The notes: generated from the sequence alone by a model not told the origin. Shown: positions 54,105 to 62,656, counted from the stretch's first letter. The stretch is DNA of 64,000 nucleotides from RPQJ01 sp963754125 (GCA_963754125.1 CAVWEX010000014.1:1-64000); one strand, 5' to 3'. Numbers and translations are program-made.

Positions 54105-56786
54105 ATGGTTATTTCCCTTCCCGAGGGTGGCAGAGAGCAGGACGGCGCCGACCTCCTCTCCACCCAGGTCGTATTCGGGAGTGGCCCGCACGGCGGCGTC
54201 GGACTCGACGTGCTCGCGACCAAGGTCGCGGTGGACTTCCAGGCGCTGACCAGCGAGGGCGGCGACAGCTGCATCAAGCGCAACCTCGACGCGCTGCGCG
54301 ACGCCACCGGCGTCGATGCGATCTGCATCGTCCTCTATGACGCCGCACGCGAGTCCATCGAGCGCGTTGCGAGCGCCACGGGGCTGCTCGCGCCGTTCGA
54401 CCCTCAGGTCATGAAGGGCGACTCGCTGGAGCGGTTGCCCGTCCTCGCGAGCGGCCTCGGTCACCTGCGCATCCTCGAGATCCGCGACACGCACACACCG
54501 CGGCGCGACCTCGCGGTGGACTGCGCCCGCTTCGCCGAGCTCGGCGTCCGCTCGCTGCTCGTCTGCGGCTTCGCGCTGAACGGCCGCGTGCACGGCTTCA
54601 TGGCGCTGTGCTCGTCGCAGCCGCGCGACGGCTGGGACGCCAACCTGCACCTGCTGCTCAAGCTGGTCGGTTCGAGTTTCGCGACCGGGCTCGAGCGCCT
54701 GCGCGTGCACCGCCACCTCGGCCGGCTGGAGGAGCGCAACGACCTGTCGCTGCCCGGCGCCAACGACGGCATGTGGGACTTCGACGTCGAGAACAACACC
54801 GTCTGGTTCTCGCCGCGCTGGCGCAAGATGTTCGGCTACGACGAGCACGATCCCCACGTCTCGCCCGACTGGCGACGGCTCGTGCACCGCGACGACATGG
54901 CACGCGTGCAGGCCGCGATCCGCGACCACATCGCGGGCAAGACGCCGATGTTCGAGAGCGTGCACCGCATGCGCCACACCAACGGCGAATGGCGCTGGGT
55001 GGTGAGCCGCGCCAAGGCCCGCGTGGACTCGAGCGGCCGGCTGCGGCGGCTGGTGGGCGTCGAACTCGACGTCACGGAGCGCAAGCTCTACGAGGACGCG
55101 CTGTTCAAGGAGAAGGAGAGCGCGCAGATCACGCTGCAGTCGATCGGCGACGGCGTGATCACCACGGACGCAAGGCTCGTCATCGAGTACCTCAATCCCG
55201 TCGCCGAGGAACTGACGGGCTGGCGCTTCGAGGAAGCGCAGGGCAGGCCGATCGACGATATCTTCCGCGGCTTCCACGAGGAGACCTGCGAGCCGCTCGA
55301 GAACCCGCTGTCGGTGGCGATCCGGCGCAGCCGCGCGATCAAGTCGGTGCGTCCGACGCTGCTCATCAAGCGCGACGGCAACGAGATGTACATCGAGAGC
55401 ACGGCCTCGCCGATCCGCGACGGCTCGGGCGCGGTGTCGGGCGGCGTGCTGGTGTTCCACGACGTGAGCGAGAGCCGCGAGCTCAATCGCAAGCTCTCCT
55501 ACCACGCGAGCCACGACATCCTGACGGGCCTCGTCAATCGGCGCGAGTTCGAGCTGCGGCTCGAGCGCTCGCTCAGGAGCGCGCGGGCGCGCGAGACCTC
55601 CTACGCGCTGTGCCACGTGGACGTGGACCAGTTCAAGATCATCAACGACACCTGCGGCCACAGCGCGGGCGACGCGCTGCTCGGCCAGGTGGGCGCGCTC
55701 CTGAAGACCAAGATCCGCTGGCGCGACACGCTCGCGCGGCTCGGCGGCGACGAGTTCGGCGTGCTGCTCGAGAGCTGCTCGCTCGACGAGGCGCTGCGCA
55801 TGGCGGACCAGCTGCGCGAGACCATCCGCAACTACAAGTTCGTCTGGGAGGAGCGCACCTTCCGGCTCGGCTGCAGCGTGGGCGTGGTGCCGATCACCGG
55901 TGACAGCGAGGACGTCGCGGCGCTGCTGTCGGCCGCCGACAGTGCCTGCGCCGCGGCCAAGGAGGCGGGTCGCAACCGCGTCTACAGCTTCCAGGAAAAC
56001 GACATCGACCTCATGCGCCGCCGCCGCGAGATGCAGTGGGCCGCCCGCATCAACAACGCGCTCGAGGAGTCGCGCTTCGACCTGTACCGAATGACCATCC
56101 AGCCGCTGCAGAAGGCCGAGCCGGGCGCGCATTTCGAGCTGCTGCTGCGCATGCGGGACGAGGCCGGCAAGATCGTTTCGCCGGACAACTTCATCGCCGC
56201 CGCGGAGCGCTACGGCCTCACGCCCGCGATCGACCGCTGGGTGATCGAGAACGCGCTGCGCTGGCTGGTGTCAGAGGCCGACGAGCGCGAGCGCCTCGCG
56301 ATGTGCTCGATCAACCTTTCCGGCCAGAGCCTCGGCGACGACAAGTTCCTGCCGTTCGTCATCGACCAGTTCCACCGCAGCGGCATCGATGCCTCGAAGA
56401 TCTGCTTCGAGATCACGGAGACCGCCGCGATCGCGAGCTTCGCCCAGGCGAACCGGTTCATCGCGGCGCTGAAGGAGCTCGGCTGCCGCTTCGCGCTCGA
56501 CGACTTCGGCACGGGCCTGTCGTCGTTCGGCTACCTGAAGCACTTCCCCGTGGACTTCCTGAAGATCGACGGCAGTTTCGTGAAGGAAATCCTGCACGAC
56601 CCGATCGACCGCGAGATGGTCCGCTCGATCAACGAGATCGGGCACCTGACGGGCAAGCTGACCATCGCGGAGTTCGCCGAGAACGCCGAGATCATCAACA
56701 TGCTCCGTAACCTCGGCGTGGATTACGCGCAGGGGTACGGGATCGCCTCGCCGCAGCGCATCTCCAAGATCGCTAGCACGGGCTGA
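54105..56786 (+). CDS. GAF-PAS-PAS-GGDEF-EAL cyclic-di-GMP enzyme
   Basis: An 893-residue predicted cytoplasmic sensor and cyclic-di-GMP enzyme. An N-terminal GAF-like domain (about 45-205) is followed by a first PAS domain (GMWDFDVENNTVWFSPRWRKMFGY, with the PAC motif LVGVELDVTERK), a second PAS domain (LQSIGDGVITTDARLVIEYLNPVAEELTGW), a GGDEF domain (ASHDILTGLVNRREFE to RLGGDEFGVLLES, about residue 547) and an EAL domain. RWRD sits five residues before GGDEF as an inhibitory I-site. The EAL domain has ELLLR in place of EALLR but keeps NLSGQSL, FEITETAA, LDDFGTGLSS, FLKIDG and YAQGYGI, so both activities may be intact. No membrane helix is seen. It stands alone, next to pilus-independent envelope genes. 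Confidence 0.93.
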   Translation: MVISLPEGGREQDGADLLSTQVVFGSGPHGGVGLDVLATKVAVDFQALTSEGGDSCIKRNLDALRDATGVDAICIVLYDAARESIERVASATGLLAPFDPQVMKGDSLERLPVLASGLGHLRILEIRDTHTPRRDLAVDCARFAELGVRSLLVCGFALNGRVHGFMALCSSQPRDGWDANLHLLLKLVGSSFATGLERLRVHRHLGRLEERNDLSLPGANDGMWDFDVENNTVWFSPRWRKMFGYDEHDPHVSPDWRRLVHRDDMARVQAAIRDHIAGKTPMFESVHRMRHTNGEWRWVVSRAKARVDSSGRLRRLVGVELDVTERKLYEDALFKEKESAQITLQSIGDGVITTDARLVIEYLNPVAEELTGWRFEEAQGRPIDDIFRGFHEETCEPLENPLSVAIRRSRAIKSVRPTLLIKRDGNEMYIESTASPIRDGSGAVSGGVLVFHDVSESRELNRKLSYHASHDILTGLVNRREFELRLERSLRSARARETSYALCHVDVDQFKIINDTCGHSAGDALLGQVGALLKTKIRWRDTLARLGGDEFGVLLESCSLDEALRMADQLRETIRNYKFVWEERTFRLGCSVGVVPITGDSEDVAALLSAADSACAAAKEAGRNRVYSFQENDIDLMRRRREMQWAARINNALEESRFDLYRMTIQPLQKAEPGAHFELLLRMRDEAGKIVSPDNFIAAAERYGLTPAIDRWVIENALRWLVSEADERERLAMCSINLSGQSLGDDKFLPFVIDQFHRSGIDASKICFEITETAAIASFAQANRFIAALKELGCRFALDDFGTGLSSFGYLKHFPVDFLKIDGSFVKEILHDPIDREMVRSINEIGHLTGKLTIAEFAENAEIINMLRNLGVDYAQGYGIASPQRISKIASTG

Positions 56787-56823
56787 GGTCGGCGGATCCG
56801 GACGTCGGCTGGCGTCGGCAGCT

Positions 56824-56890
56824 CGCGATGATTCCGCGTTCGCGCCGGCCCGCTCGAAATGCGGGCCTCTGCGAACGCGGAATCATCGCG
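56824..56890. repeat. Hairpin A of the palindromic element
   Basis: Arms of 20 bp (56824-56843 and 56871-56890) are perfectly complementary. A 7-bp inner stem (56847-56853 and 56861-56867) surrounds the loop TCGAAAT, so nearly the whole 67 bp can fold. Its core is repeated in inverse orientation as hairpin B. Confidence 0.85.
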
Positions 56891-56900
56891 GCATGCCGCG

Positions 56901-56938
56901 GCGCCTGAGCGAGCCGGCTGCGCCGGCTCGCACGGCGC
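56901..56938. repeat. Hairpin C of the palindromic element
   Basis: CGAGCCGG (56910-56917) pairs with CCGGCTCG (56923-56930), and GCGCC (56901-56905) pairs with GGCGC (56934-56938). Inverse copy of hairpin D, differing at one stem pair by a compensatory change (G-C here, C-G there). Confidence 0.78.
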
Positions 56939-57052
56939 GTGAAACGTCCACCGGTCCTGGAGTTGGCTGCGCGGCTTCGCCGACGCCTGCGGCTGCGACC
57001 GATGCTGTTCGTCGGTCGCGAACCGTGAGGCCGAATCCGATTGACGCTCCAT

Positions 57053-57092
57053 GCGCCGTGCGAGCCCGACGCAGGCGGGCTCGCTCAGGCGC
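57053..57092. repeat. Hairpin D of the palindromic element
   Basis: CGAGCCCG (57061-57068) pairs with CGGGCTCG (57076-57083); outer GCGCC and GGCGC also pair. Inverse copy of hairpin C. Confidence 0.78.
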
Positions 57093-57106
57093 AGTGTGTC
57101 GAGCGC

Positions 57107-57163
57107 CTGTTCAGCGTTCGCAGAGGCCCGCATTTCCTGCGGGCCGGCGCGAACCCTGAACAG
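57107..57163. repeat. Hairpin B of the palindromic element
   Basis: CTGTTCAG (57107-57114) pairs with CTGAACAG (57156-57163), then TTCGC with GCGAA, and GGCCCGC (57125-57131) with GCGGGCC (57139-57145). Its core is the inverse of hairpin A. Confidence 0.82.
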
Positions 57164-57199
57164 ACGCCACCCACCCGCCGACGCCTGCATCCCACCCGC

Positions 57200-58063
57200 T
57201 CAATCCCGCACGTCGAACTCGAATCGCATCGACAAGTCCACCGCCCGCAGGTGCTTCGTGAGCGACCCGATCGAGACGAAATCGACGCCCGTCTCCGCGA
57301 TCGCCCGCAGCGTCTCGAGGGTCACGTTGCCGGAGGCCTCGAGCTGCATCGGACCGCGCGGATGGGCACGGTTCATCGCCACCGCCGCCCGCAGTTCCTC
57401 GAGGGCGAACTCGTCGAGCAGCGCCATCTCGGCGCCGGCCTCGAGCGCCTGCCGCAGCTCGTCGAGCGTCTCGACCTCGACCTCGACGGGGACCTGGGAC
57501 CCGGCGGTCCGCGCGGCGGCGACGGCCGCCGCGATCGAGCCCGCGGCCACGATGTGGTTTTCCTTGACGAGGATGCCGTCGTAGAGGCCCATGCGGTGGT
57601 TGCTGCCGCCCGCGCATCGCACCGCGTATTTCTGGGCGCGGCGCAGCCCGGGCAGGGTCTTGCGCGTGTCGAGGATCCGGCAGGGCAGGCCCGCGACCAA
57701 GGCGACGTAGCGGCGTGTGGCCGTCGCGGTGCCCGACAGCGTCTGCAGGAAGTTGAGCGCCGTGCGCTCGCCGGTCAGCAGCGCGCGTGCCGGTCCCTCG
57801 AGCCGGCAGAGCCGCTGGCCCGGCGACACGTCCGCCCCTTCGTCCACCTCCCACGCGACGCGCACCGACGGGTCGACCTGGCGGAACACCTCGTCCACCC
57901 AGGGGCGCCCGCAGAGCACGGCGGCCTCGCGCGTGATCACCGTGGCGCGACCCGTCCGATGCCCCGGTACCAGCGCCGCGGTGAGGTCGCCGCCGCCGAC
58001 GTCCTCGGCGAGGGCGCGGGCGACCTGGTCGGCGATGTCAGGCGGAGGCGCGATGTGTCCCAT
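57200..58063 (-). CDS. nadC: Nicotinate-nucleotide pyrophosphorylase (quinolinate phosphoribosyltransferase)
   Basis: A 287-residue NadC that joins quinolinate and PRPP to form nicotinate mononucleotide in NAD synthesis. ALAEDVGGGDLTAALVP near the N-terminus, ERTALNFLQTLSGTATATRRYV, ILDTRKTLPGLRRAQKYAVRCAGGSNHRMGLYDGILVKENH (the most diagnostic block), VEVETLDEL and LEASGNVTLETLRAIAETGVDFVSIGSLTKH are all present. ATG 58063 gives the family start. It converges on the GGDEF/EAL gene across the palindromic element and lies 17 bp from the PuuD-like gene upstream on the same strand. Confidence 0.96.
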   Translation of the reverse strand: MGHIAPPPDIADQVARALAEDVGGGDLTAALVPGHRTGRATVITREAAVLCGRPWVDEVFRQVDPSVRVAWEVDEGADVSPGQRLCRLEGPARALLTGERTALNFLQTLSGTATATRRYVALVAGLPCRILDTRKTLPGLRRAQKYAVRCAGGSNHRMGLYDGILVKENHIVAAGSIAAAVAAARTAGSQVPVEVEVETLDELRQALEAGAEMALLDEFALEELRAAVAMNRAHPRGPMQLEASGNVTLETLRAIAETGVDFVSIGSLTKHLRAVDLSMRFEFDVRD

Positions 58064-58080
58064 CGGCTGGCGTCCGGCCG

Positions 58081-58683
58081 TCAGACGGGCAAGCCGTGCG
58101 TGGCCGAGCCCATGCAGAGCAGCATCGGGATGGACAGCACGAGGTTGGTCCGCGAGGCGAGCAGCGCGACCTTGCGGGCCCGGGCCTTCTCCTCGTCGCT
58201 GGCGGCGACGATGCCGAGCACCTTCTTCTGGTTCGGCCAGATCAGCGCCCAGACGTTGAACAGCATGATGGTGCCGAGCCACGCGCCGATGCCGATGATG
58301 AGCTGGTAGTAGTTGACCCCTTCGCTGCCGAGGCCGAGCGTGAAGGCGCCGGTGAAATTGCCCGAACGGCCGAGGTACCAGGCCCCCGTGAACCACGTGA
58401 CGACCGCGGCCCAGCGGAACCAGAGCAGCGCCCGCGGAGCAACGTAGCGGGTGATTCCTGCACCGCCCGGGCCGCCCTTGTCCTGTGCGGCGGTGGCGAG
58501 CGCCGGGATCTGCACCAGGTTGAAGTAGTAGAGCAGCCCGATCCACAGGACTCCGGACGCGATGTGCAGCCAGCGTGCCAGGCTCAGCTCGCCGAACGCC
58601 GTCGGGCTGATGAGGAGCGAGAGCAGGATGGCGGCGGCGAATCCGGTCGTGATCGCGCCACGAACCGTCAGCAGCGGATTCAT
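58081..58683 (-). CDS. Urate-hydroxylase (PuuD)-like membrane protein, short form
   Basis: A 200-residue membrane protein resembling the N-terminal membrane domain of PuuD-type urate hydroxylase (PF06181-like). Key parts are LSLARWLHIASGVLWIGLLYYFNLVQIPAL, PRALLWFRWAAVVTWFTGAWYLG, LIIGIGAWLGTIMLFNVWALIWPNQKKVLG and ASRTNLVLSIPMLLCMGSATH. About five helices can be drawn, with histidines that could bind haem. The C-terminal cytochrome c domain of full PuuD is absent, and no purine genes are nearby, so urate oxidation is doubtful. ATG 58683 is chosen because the hydrophobic sequence begins there. Confidence 0.8.
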   Translation of the reverse strand: MNPLLTVRGAITTGFAAAILLSLLISPTAFGELSLARWLHIASGVLWIGLLYYFNLVQIPALATAAQDKGGPGGAGITRYVAPRALLWFRWAAVVTWFTGAWYLGRSGNFTGAFTLGLGSEGVNYYQLIIGIGAWLGTIMLFNVWALIWPNQKKVLGIVAASDEEKARARKVALLASRTNLVLSIPMLLCMGSATHGLPV

Positions 58684-58817
58684 CAGAGGTCCTCCGCGAC
58701 AGAGTGTGCAGGGTCCGGCCGGAAGGCGTCGAGCGGCGGAGCCGCGACGAGCGATTTGAAGAATGGGCCGCGCATCCCCATAATCCAACGCCCGGCGGGG
58801 CAAGGTCAAGGCGGCGA

Positions 58818-59030
58818 ATGACGCGATCGGCTCCAGCTTCCCCTTGCGTCAACGTGTGCGTACTCGACGAGCACAACTGCTGCATGGGTTGCCGCCGCAC
58901 GGTGAACGAGATCGCCCGCTGGGGGCGGATGAGCCCGGCGGAGCAGTGGGCCGTGATCGCACGGATCGACCAGGTGCGCGCCGCCGACCGGCGCGGGACA
59001 GTGGCTGCCGCGAGTGCGGCCGAGGGATAG
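58818..59030 (+). CDS. DUF1289 small cysteine-rich protein
   Basis: A 70-residue protein with the DUF1289 pattern: SPCVNVCVLDEHNCCMGCRRTVNEIARWGRMSPAEQWAVIARI. Four cysteines in C-x3-C...C-x2-C order suggest metal binding. The function is unknown, although members often lie near redox genes. ATG 58818 is preceded by AAGGCGG. It stops four bases before the GTG of grxD, so cotranscription is likely. Confidence 0.85.
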   Translation: MTRSAPASPCVNVCVLDEHNCCMGCRRTVNEIARWGRMSPAEQWAVIARIDQVRAADRRGTVAAASAAEG

Positions 59031-59034
59031 CAAC

Positions 59035-59361
59035 GTGGACATCAACCAGCGCATTCAGGAACAGCTCAAGTCGAATCCCGTGGTGCTCTACATGAAGGGC
59101 ACGCCGGACTTCCCGCAGTGCGGTTTCTCCGCGGCCGCGGTGCGCACCCTCGAGGCCTGCGGGGCGAGCTTCGCCTACGTGAACATCTTCGAGGACCCCG
59201 AGCTGCGCGAGGCGCTCAAGCGTTACTCGAACTGGCCGACGTATCCACAGCTGTACGTGAGCGGCGAGCTGCTGGGCGGCTCGGACATCCTCACGGAGAT
59301 GTACCAGAAGGGCGAGCTTCAGCAGCTGCTGACAGAGGCCGGCGCAACGGCCAAGGCCTGA
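59035..59361 (+). CDS. grxD: Monothiol glutaredoxin
   Basis: A 108-residue Grx4-type monothiol glutaredoxin that carries and delivers [2Fe-2S] clusters with glutathione. VVLYMKGTPDFPQCGFSAAAV has the CGFS active site (about residues 29-32). FAYVNIFEDPELREALKRYSNWPTYPQLYVSGELLGGSDIL is standard. The start is a GTG at 59035, four bases after the DUF1289 stop. It converges on rnt with 54 bp between the ends and no evident U-tract terminator. Confidence 0.95.
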   Translation: MDINQRIQEQLKSNPVVLYMKGTPDFPQCGFSAAAVRTLEACGASFAYVNIFEDPELREALKRYSNWPTYPQLYVSGELLGGSDILTEMYQKGELQQLLTEAGATAKA

Positions 59362-59415
59362 CGGCACGGCGCTCGATCCAGCGGCCGGGCGCAACCCTCG
59401 CCAGGGTCGGGGGGC

Positions 59416-60096
59416 TCATTCGTCGCGCGGGGGTGGCTCGTCGTCCGTCTCGATCGCGGGAACCCGTTCGAGCGCTTCCTCGTACATGAAACGGAACCGG
59501 TTGCAGACCGTGCAGAACAGCGCGGCGGTCCGCTCCGCGTCGTAGATGGCCGAGTGCGCGCTGGCCGGATCCCAGGAAAGGCCCGCGGCGGTGACGGCGC
59601 GCGACAGCACCGTCTGGCCGAGCGCGACGCCGCCCAGGGTGGCGGTGTCGAAGCTCGAGAACGGGTGGAACGGGTTGCGCTTCATGTCCGTGCGGGCGAC
59701 CGCGGCGTTGAGGAAACCGAGATCGAACGACGCGTTGTGTCCCACCAGGACCGCTCGCGTGCAGTCCGTCTCCCGCACGGCCTTGCGGACCTCTCGGAAC
59801 AGCTGGGTCAGCGCCTCCTTCTCGGGCATGGCGGGCCTGAGCGGGTGGTGCGGATCGATGCCGTTGACCGCGAGGGACGCCGGGTCGATTCGCGAGCCGT
59901 GGAACGGCTGCACGTGGTAGCGGAACGTCGGTCCCGGGCGCAGCTCGCCGCCGGGCCCCATCTCGATCATCACGGCGGCGAGCTCGAGCAGCGCGTCCGA
60001 GGATGCGTTGAAGCCGCCGGTCTCGACGTCCACCGCCACCGGCAGGAAGCCCCGGAATCGCGCTGCGATGCGCGGCGTGGCGAAGGGGTCGTTCAT
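59416..60096 (-). CDS. rnt: Ribonuclease T
   Basis: A 226-residue DEDD-family 3'-5' exoribonuclease that trims tRNA and other stable RNA ends. FLPVAVDVETGGFNASSDALLE carries ExoI (D-x-E). VLVGHNASFDLGFLNAAV is ExoII, and DPASAHSAIYDAERTAALF is ExoIII with the catalytic His and Asp. SFDTATLGGVALGQTVL is typical for RNase T. The start ATG 60096 overlaps the pyrC stop (ATGA). It is the last gene of the aminopeptidase-pyrC-rnt operon. Confidence 0.94.
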   Translation of the reverse strand: MNDPFATPRIAARFRGFLPVAVDVETGGFNASSDALLELAAVMIEMGPGGELRPGPTFRYHVQPFHGSRIDPASLAVNGIDPHHPLRPAMPEKEALTQLFREVRKAVRETDCTRAVLVGHNASFDLGFLNAAVARTDMKRNPFHPFSSFDTATLGGVALGQTVLSRAVTAAGLSWDPASAHSAIYDAERTAALFCTVCNRFRFMYEEALERVPAIETDDEPPPRDE

Positions 60097-61130
60097 TCCG
60101 CCACCATCCGCCAGCCGATCGTGCCGCCCGCCCGCAGCGGAACGATTTCGCTTCCTCCGTAGGGGTAGCTCTGCGGCACGCTCCACGCCGTGCGTTCGAG
60201 CGTGACCTGGCCCACGTTGCGCGGCAGGCCGTAGAAGTCGGCGCCGCGCTCCGAGGCGAAGGCCTCGAGGCGGTCGAGCCGGCCCGCGGCCTCGAACGCC
60301 TCGGCGTAGAGCTCGAGGCCCGCGTGCGCGGAGAAGATGCCGGCGCAGCCGCAGGCCGCTTCCTTCGCGTGGCGTGCGTGCGGCGCGCTGTCGGTGCCGA
60401 GGAAGAAGCGCGGGTCGTCGCCCGTCGCGGCCGCCACCAGCGCCTCGCGGTCGCGCTCGCGCTTCAGCACGGGCAGGCAGTAGTGGTGCGGGCGCACGCC
60501 GCCCTCGAACATCGCGTTGCGGTTCATGAGCAGGTGCTGCGGCGTCATCGTGGCGGCCACGCCCGGACGCGCCGAACGCACGAACTCGACGGCCGCCGCG
60601 GTCGTGACGTGCTCGAAGACGACCCGGAGTCCGGGCACGCGCTCGACGATCCGCGCGAGCACGCGGTCGATGAACGCGTGCTCGCGATCGAACACGTCCA
60701 CCGGAGGGTCGGTCACCTCGCCGTGGACCTGCAGCACGAGACCCTGCTCGGCCATCGCCTCGAGCGTCGCCCACACGCTGTCGATCGAGGTGACGCCGGC
60801 GTCGGAGTGCGTCGTGGCGCCGGCTGGGTAGAGCTTGGCGCCGACCACGAAGCCGCTCGCGCGGGCGGCCGCGATCTCCGCCGGCGGCGTGCGGTCGGTG
60901 AGGTACAGCGTCATGAGCGGCTCGAAGCTCATGCCGGCCGGCAGCGCGTCGAGGATCCGGGCGCGGTAGGCGGCGAGCGCTGCGGTGGTGGTCATCGGCG
61001 GCCTGAGGTTCGGCATCACGAGCGCGCGCGCGAAGCGAGCTGCGGTGAACGGCAGCACGGCGGCGAGTTCGGCGCCGTCGCGAAGGTGCAGGTGCCAGTC
61101 GTCGGGGCGTCGCAGCCGCAGCGTCGTCAC
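60093..61130 (-). CDS. pyrC: Dihydroorotase
   Basis: A 345-residue class II dihydroorotase (pyrimidine synthesis). The zinc motif DDWHLHLRDGAEL lies at about residues 10-22. MPNLRPPMTTT, GAKLYPAGATTHSDAGVTS (with the carbamylated Lys), LQVHGEVTD, VVFEHVTTA and FLGTDSAPHARHAKE complete the metal and substrate sites. The GTG at 61130 overlaps the aminopeptidase stop by four bases, and its own stop overlaps rnt the same way. Confidence 0.96.
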   Translation of the reverse strand: MTTLRLRRPDDWHLHLRDGAELAAVLPFTAARFARALVMPNLRPPMTTTAALAAYRARILDALPAGMSFEPLMTLYLTDRTPPAEIAAARASGFVVGAKLYPAGATTHSDAGVTSIDSVWATLEAMAEQGLVLQVHGEVTDPPVDVFDREHAFIDRVLARIVERVPGLRVVFEHVTTAAAVEFVRSARPGVAATMTPQHLLMNRNAMFEGGVRPHHYCLPVLKRERDREALVAAATGDDPRFFLGTDSAPHARHAKEAACGCAGIFSAHAGLELYAEAFEAAGRLDRLEAFASERGADFYGLPRNVGQVTLERTAWSVPQSYPYGGSEIVPLRAGGTIGWRMVAE

Positions 61131-62656
61131 GTGCGGGTCCCCGGCGTCGACTGCAGGTGGTCGAGGAGAGCGCCGTCGCCGATCAGCTGCGTCGCGAAGC
61201 GCACGCCGAACCCCGTGAACTCGGTCGGCACGTGGGCCAGCCCGCCCTTGCGATCGGAGGCGGAGAGGTCGATGTGCGCCCAGGCGAGGTCCGCGGGAAC
61301 GAACCGGCCCAGGAATCGAGCGGCGAGGATGTGATCGCCCTTCGACTCCAGGCTGCACTGCAGGACGTCGGCGACCGGGCTCTCGAGCTCGGCGTCGAAG
61401 TCCTCGTCCATGGGGAAGCACCAGACGCGCTCGCCGCTCGCGCGGCCGGCCGCCTGCAGGGGCGCCTCGAGCGCGGGCCGGTTGGTGAACGCGCCGCTGT
61501 AGCGGTCGGTGATCGCGTTCACGCAGGCGCCCGTGAGCGTGGCGAAGTCGAGCAGCAGCGAGGGTCGGTGGCGTGAGGCGAGCGCGAGCGTGTCGGCGAG
61601 CACCATCCGTCCCTCCGCGTCGCTGTGCACGACCTGGATCGTGACGCCGTTCATCGCCTGCACGATTTCCTGCGGGCGGTAGGCGCGCGGACCGATCTGG
61701 TTCTCGGTGAGCGCGAGCCAGCAGTCGATCTCGAGCGGGGCGCCGCTGCGCGCGAGCGCGAGCAGCGTGCCGACGGCCACGGCGCTGCCCTGCATGTCGC
61801 CGTGCATGAGGTACATGCCCTTGTGCGCCTTCAGGTTGATGCCGCCGGTATCGAAGCAGATGCCCTTGCCGACGAGTCCGAGGCGACGCGTACGGCGCGC
61901 CTTGGGCGGGCGGTAGGAGAGGCGCACGATGCCGGCGCCGCGGTGGGCGTTGGCGCGCGTCACGGCGAGGAAGGCACCGGCCCCGAGCCGCGCGAGCGCA
62001 CGCTCGTCGTAGAAGCGGAACGACCAGCCCTCCCGCCGGGCGAGCCGCTGCAGTGCGCGTCGGTAGGCGACGCTGTCGAGCTCGTTGGGCGGCAGAGTGG
62101 TGAGCCAGCGCGCGAGGTGATTGCCTGATGCGACGGCGACGGCGACGTCGAGATCGCGCTGGCGGCCGCCGTGGACGTCGATCGCACGCAGCTCGGAAGG
62201 CGGGGCCGGCTTCGACTTGCGCTGCGGCATCGGTGCCGCCGCGGCCAGTGCGGCGCTCGCGAGTGCCTCGAGCACTGCGGCGGAGTCCTCGACATCGAAC
62301 GCCACGGCGTGGCACTGCAGGCGCGCCACGCCCGGCTCGACGAGTTTCCGCATCATCCGGCCGGCGAGCTCGAGCCGCTCGAAGGCGCTCGCGCCGTCCC
62401 GCAGGAAGCCGACGGCCGCGAGCGTGTGTCGCGCATTCGGCAGTCGCGAAACCAGCAGCGGCGCTTTCGCGTGACGGTCCGCACGCGCATGCAGCGTCTT
62501 CCAAAGGTCGGAGTGCGGCAGGGCGGCGAGTGCGGCGGCTGGATCGCGGCCCGACACGACGAACGCCACGGCGTCCGCACGTGCGACGCCAGTCTCGCTG
62601 CCGGGCTCGCGACGCCGGCGGACGGTGATCTTGCTTTCAGGTGGAAGGATCTGCAT
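61127..62656 (-). CDS. M17 leucyl aminopeptidase family protein
   Basis: A 509-residue cytosolic aminopeptidase. The catalytic part has LVGKGICFDTGGINLK, GMYLMHGDMQGSAVAVGTL, ENQIGPRAYRPQEIV, VVHSDAEGRMVLADTL (the M17 signature, with S-D-A-E-G-R where N-T-D-A-E-G-R is usual) and LLDFATLTGACVNAI. The two-metal ligands are retained. The N-terminal half is less conserved, as in other members that differ from PepA. It is the first gene of the operon and diverges from aceE by 101 bp. Confidence 0.9.
   Translation of the reverse strand: MQILPPESKITVRRRREPGSETGVARADAVAFVVSGRDPAAALAALPHSDLWKTLHARADRHAKAPLLVSRLPNARHTLAAVGFLRDGASAFERLELAGRMMRKLVEPGVARLQCHAVAFDVEDSAAVLEALASAALAAAAPMPQRKSKPAPPSELRAIDVHGGRQRDLDVAVAVASGNHLARWLTTLPPNELDSVAYRRALQRLARREGWSFRFYDERALARLGAGAFLAVTRANAHRGAGIVRLSYRPPKARRTRRLGLVGKGICFDTGGINLKAHKGMYLMHGDMQGSAVAVGTLLALARSGAPLEIDCWLALTENQIGPRAYRPQEIVQAMNGVTIQVVHSDAEGRMVLADTLALASRHRPSLLLDFATLTGACVNAITDRYSGAFTNRPALEAPLQAAGRASGERVWCFPMDEDFDAELESPVADVLQCSLESKGDHILAARFLGRFVPADLAWAHIDLSASDRKGGLAHVPTEFTGFGVRFATQLIGDGALLDHLQSTPGTRT

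Larger units (their letters stand above)
56787..57199. repeat. REP/BIME-like nested inverted-repeat element in a convergent intergenic region
   Basis: The gap between the GGDEF/EAL gene and convergent nadC holds a roughly symmetrical palindrome of about 340 bp (56824-57163). It has four hairpins in the order A-C-[centre]-D-B. A and B are inverted copies of one sequence (sharing GTTCGCGCCGGCCCGC and ATGCGGGCCTCTGCGAACGC), and C and D are inverted copies of another (sharing GCGCCTGAGCGAGCC and GGCTCGCACGGCGC). The centre carries GCGACCGA/TCGGTCGC (56995-57002 and 57012-57019). Open frames through it on both strands are repeats of low quality, not genes. The location and architecture resemble REP doublets (BIME). 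Confidence 0.75.

Noticed and set aside
56893..57190. Small ORFs on both strands in the palindromic region
   Set aside because: They follow the inverted repeats, repeat the same peptide patterns in both directions, and have no ribosome-binding sites.
57200..58900. Long nadC frame starting at 58900
   Set aside because: The first ~280 codons are antisense or out-of-frame relative to the PuuD-like gene; NadC homology starts at 58063.
60093..62504. Apparent 803-residue fusion of dihydroorotase with an upstream arginine-rich region
   Set aside because: The extra N-terminal part is the out-of-frame shadow of the aminopeptidase gene. The GTG at 61130 gives a normal PyrC.
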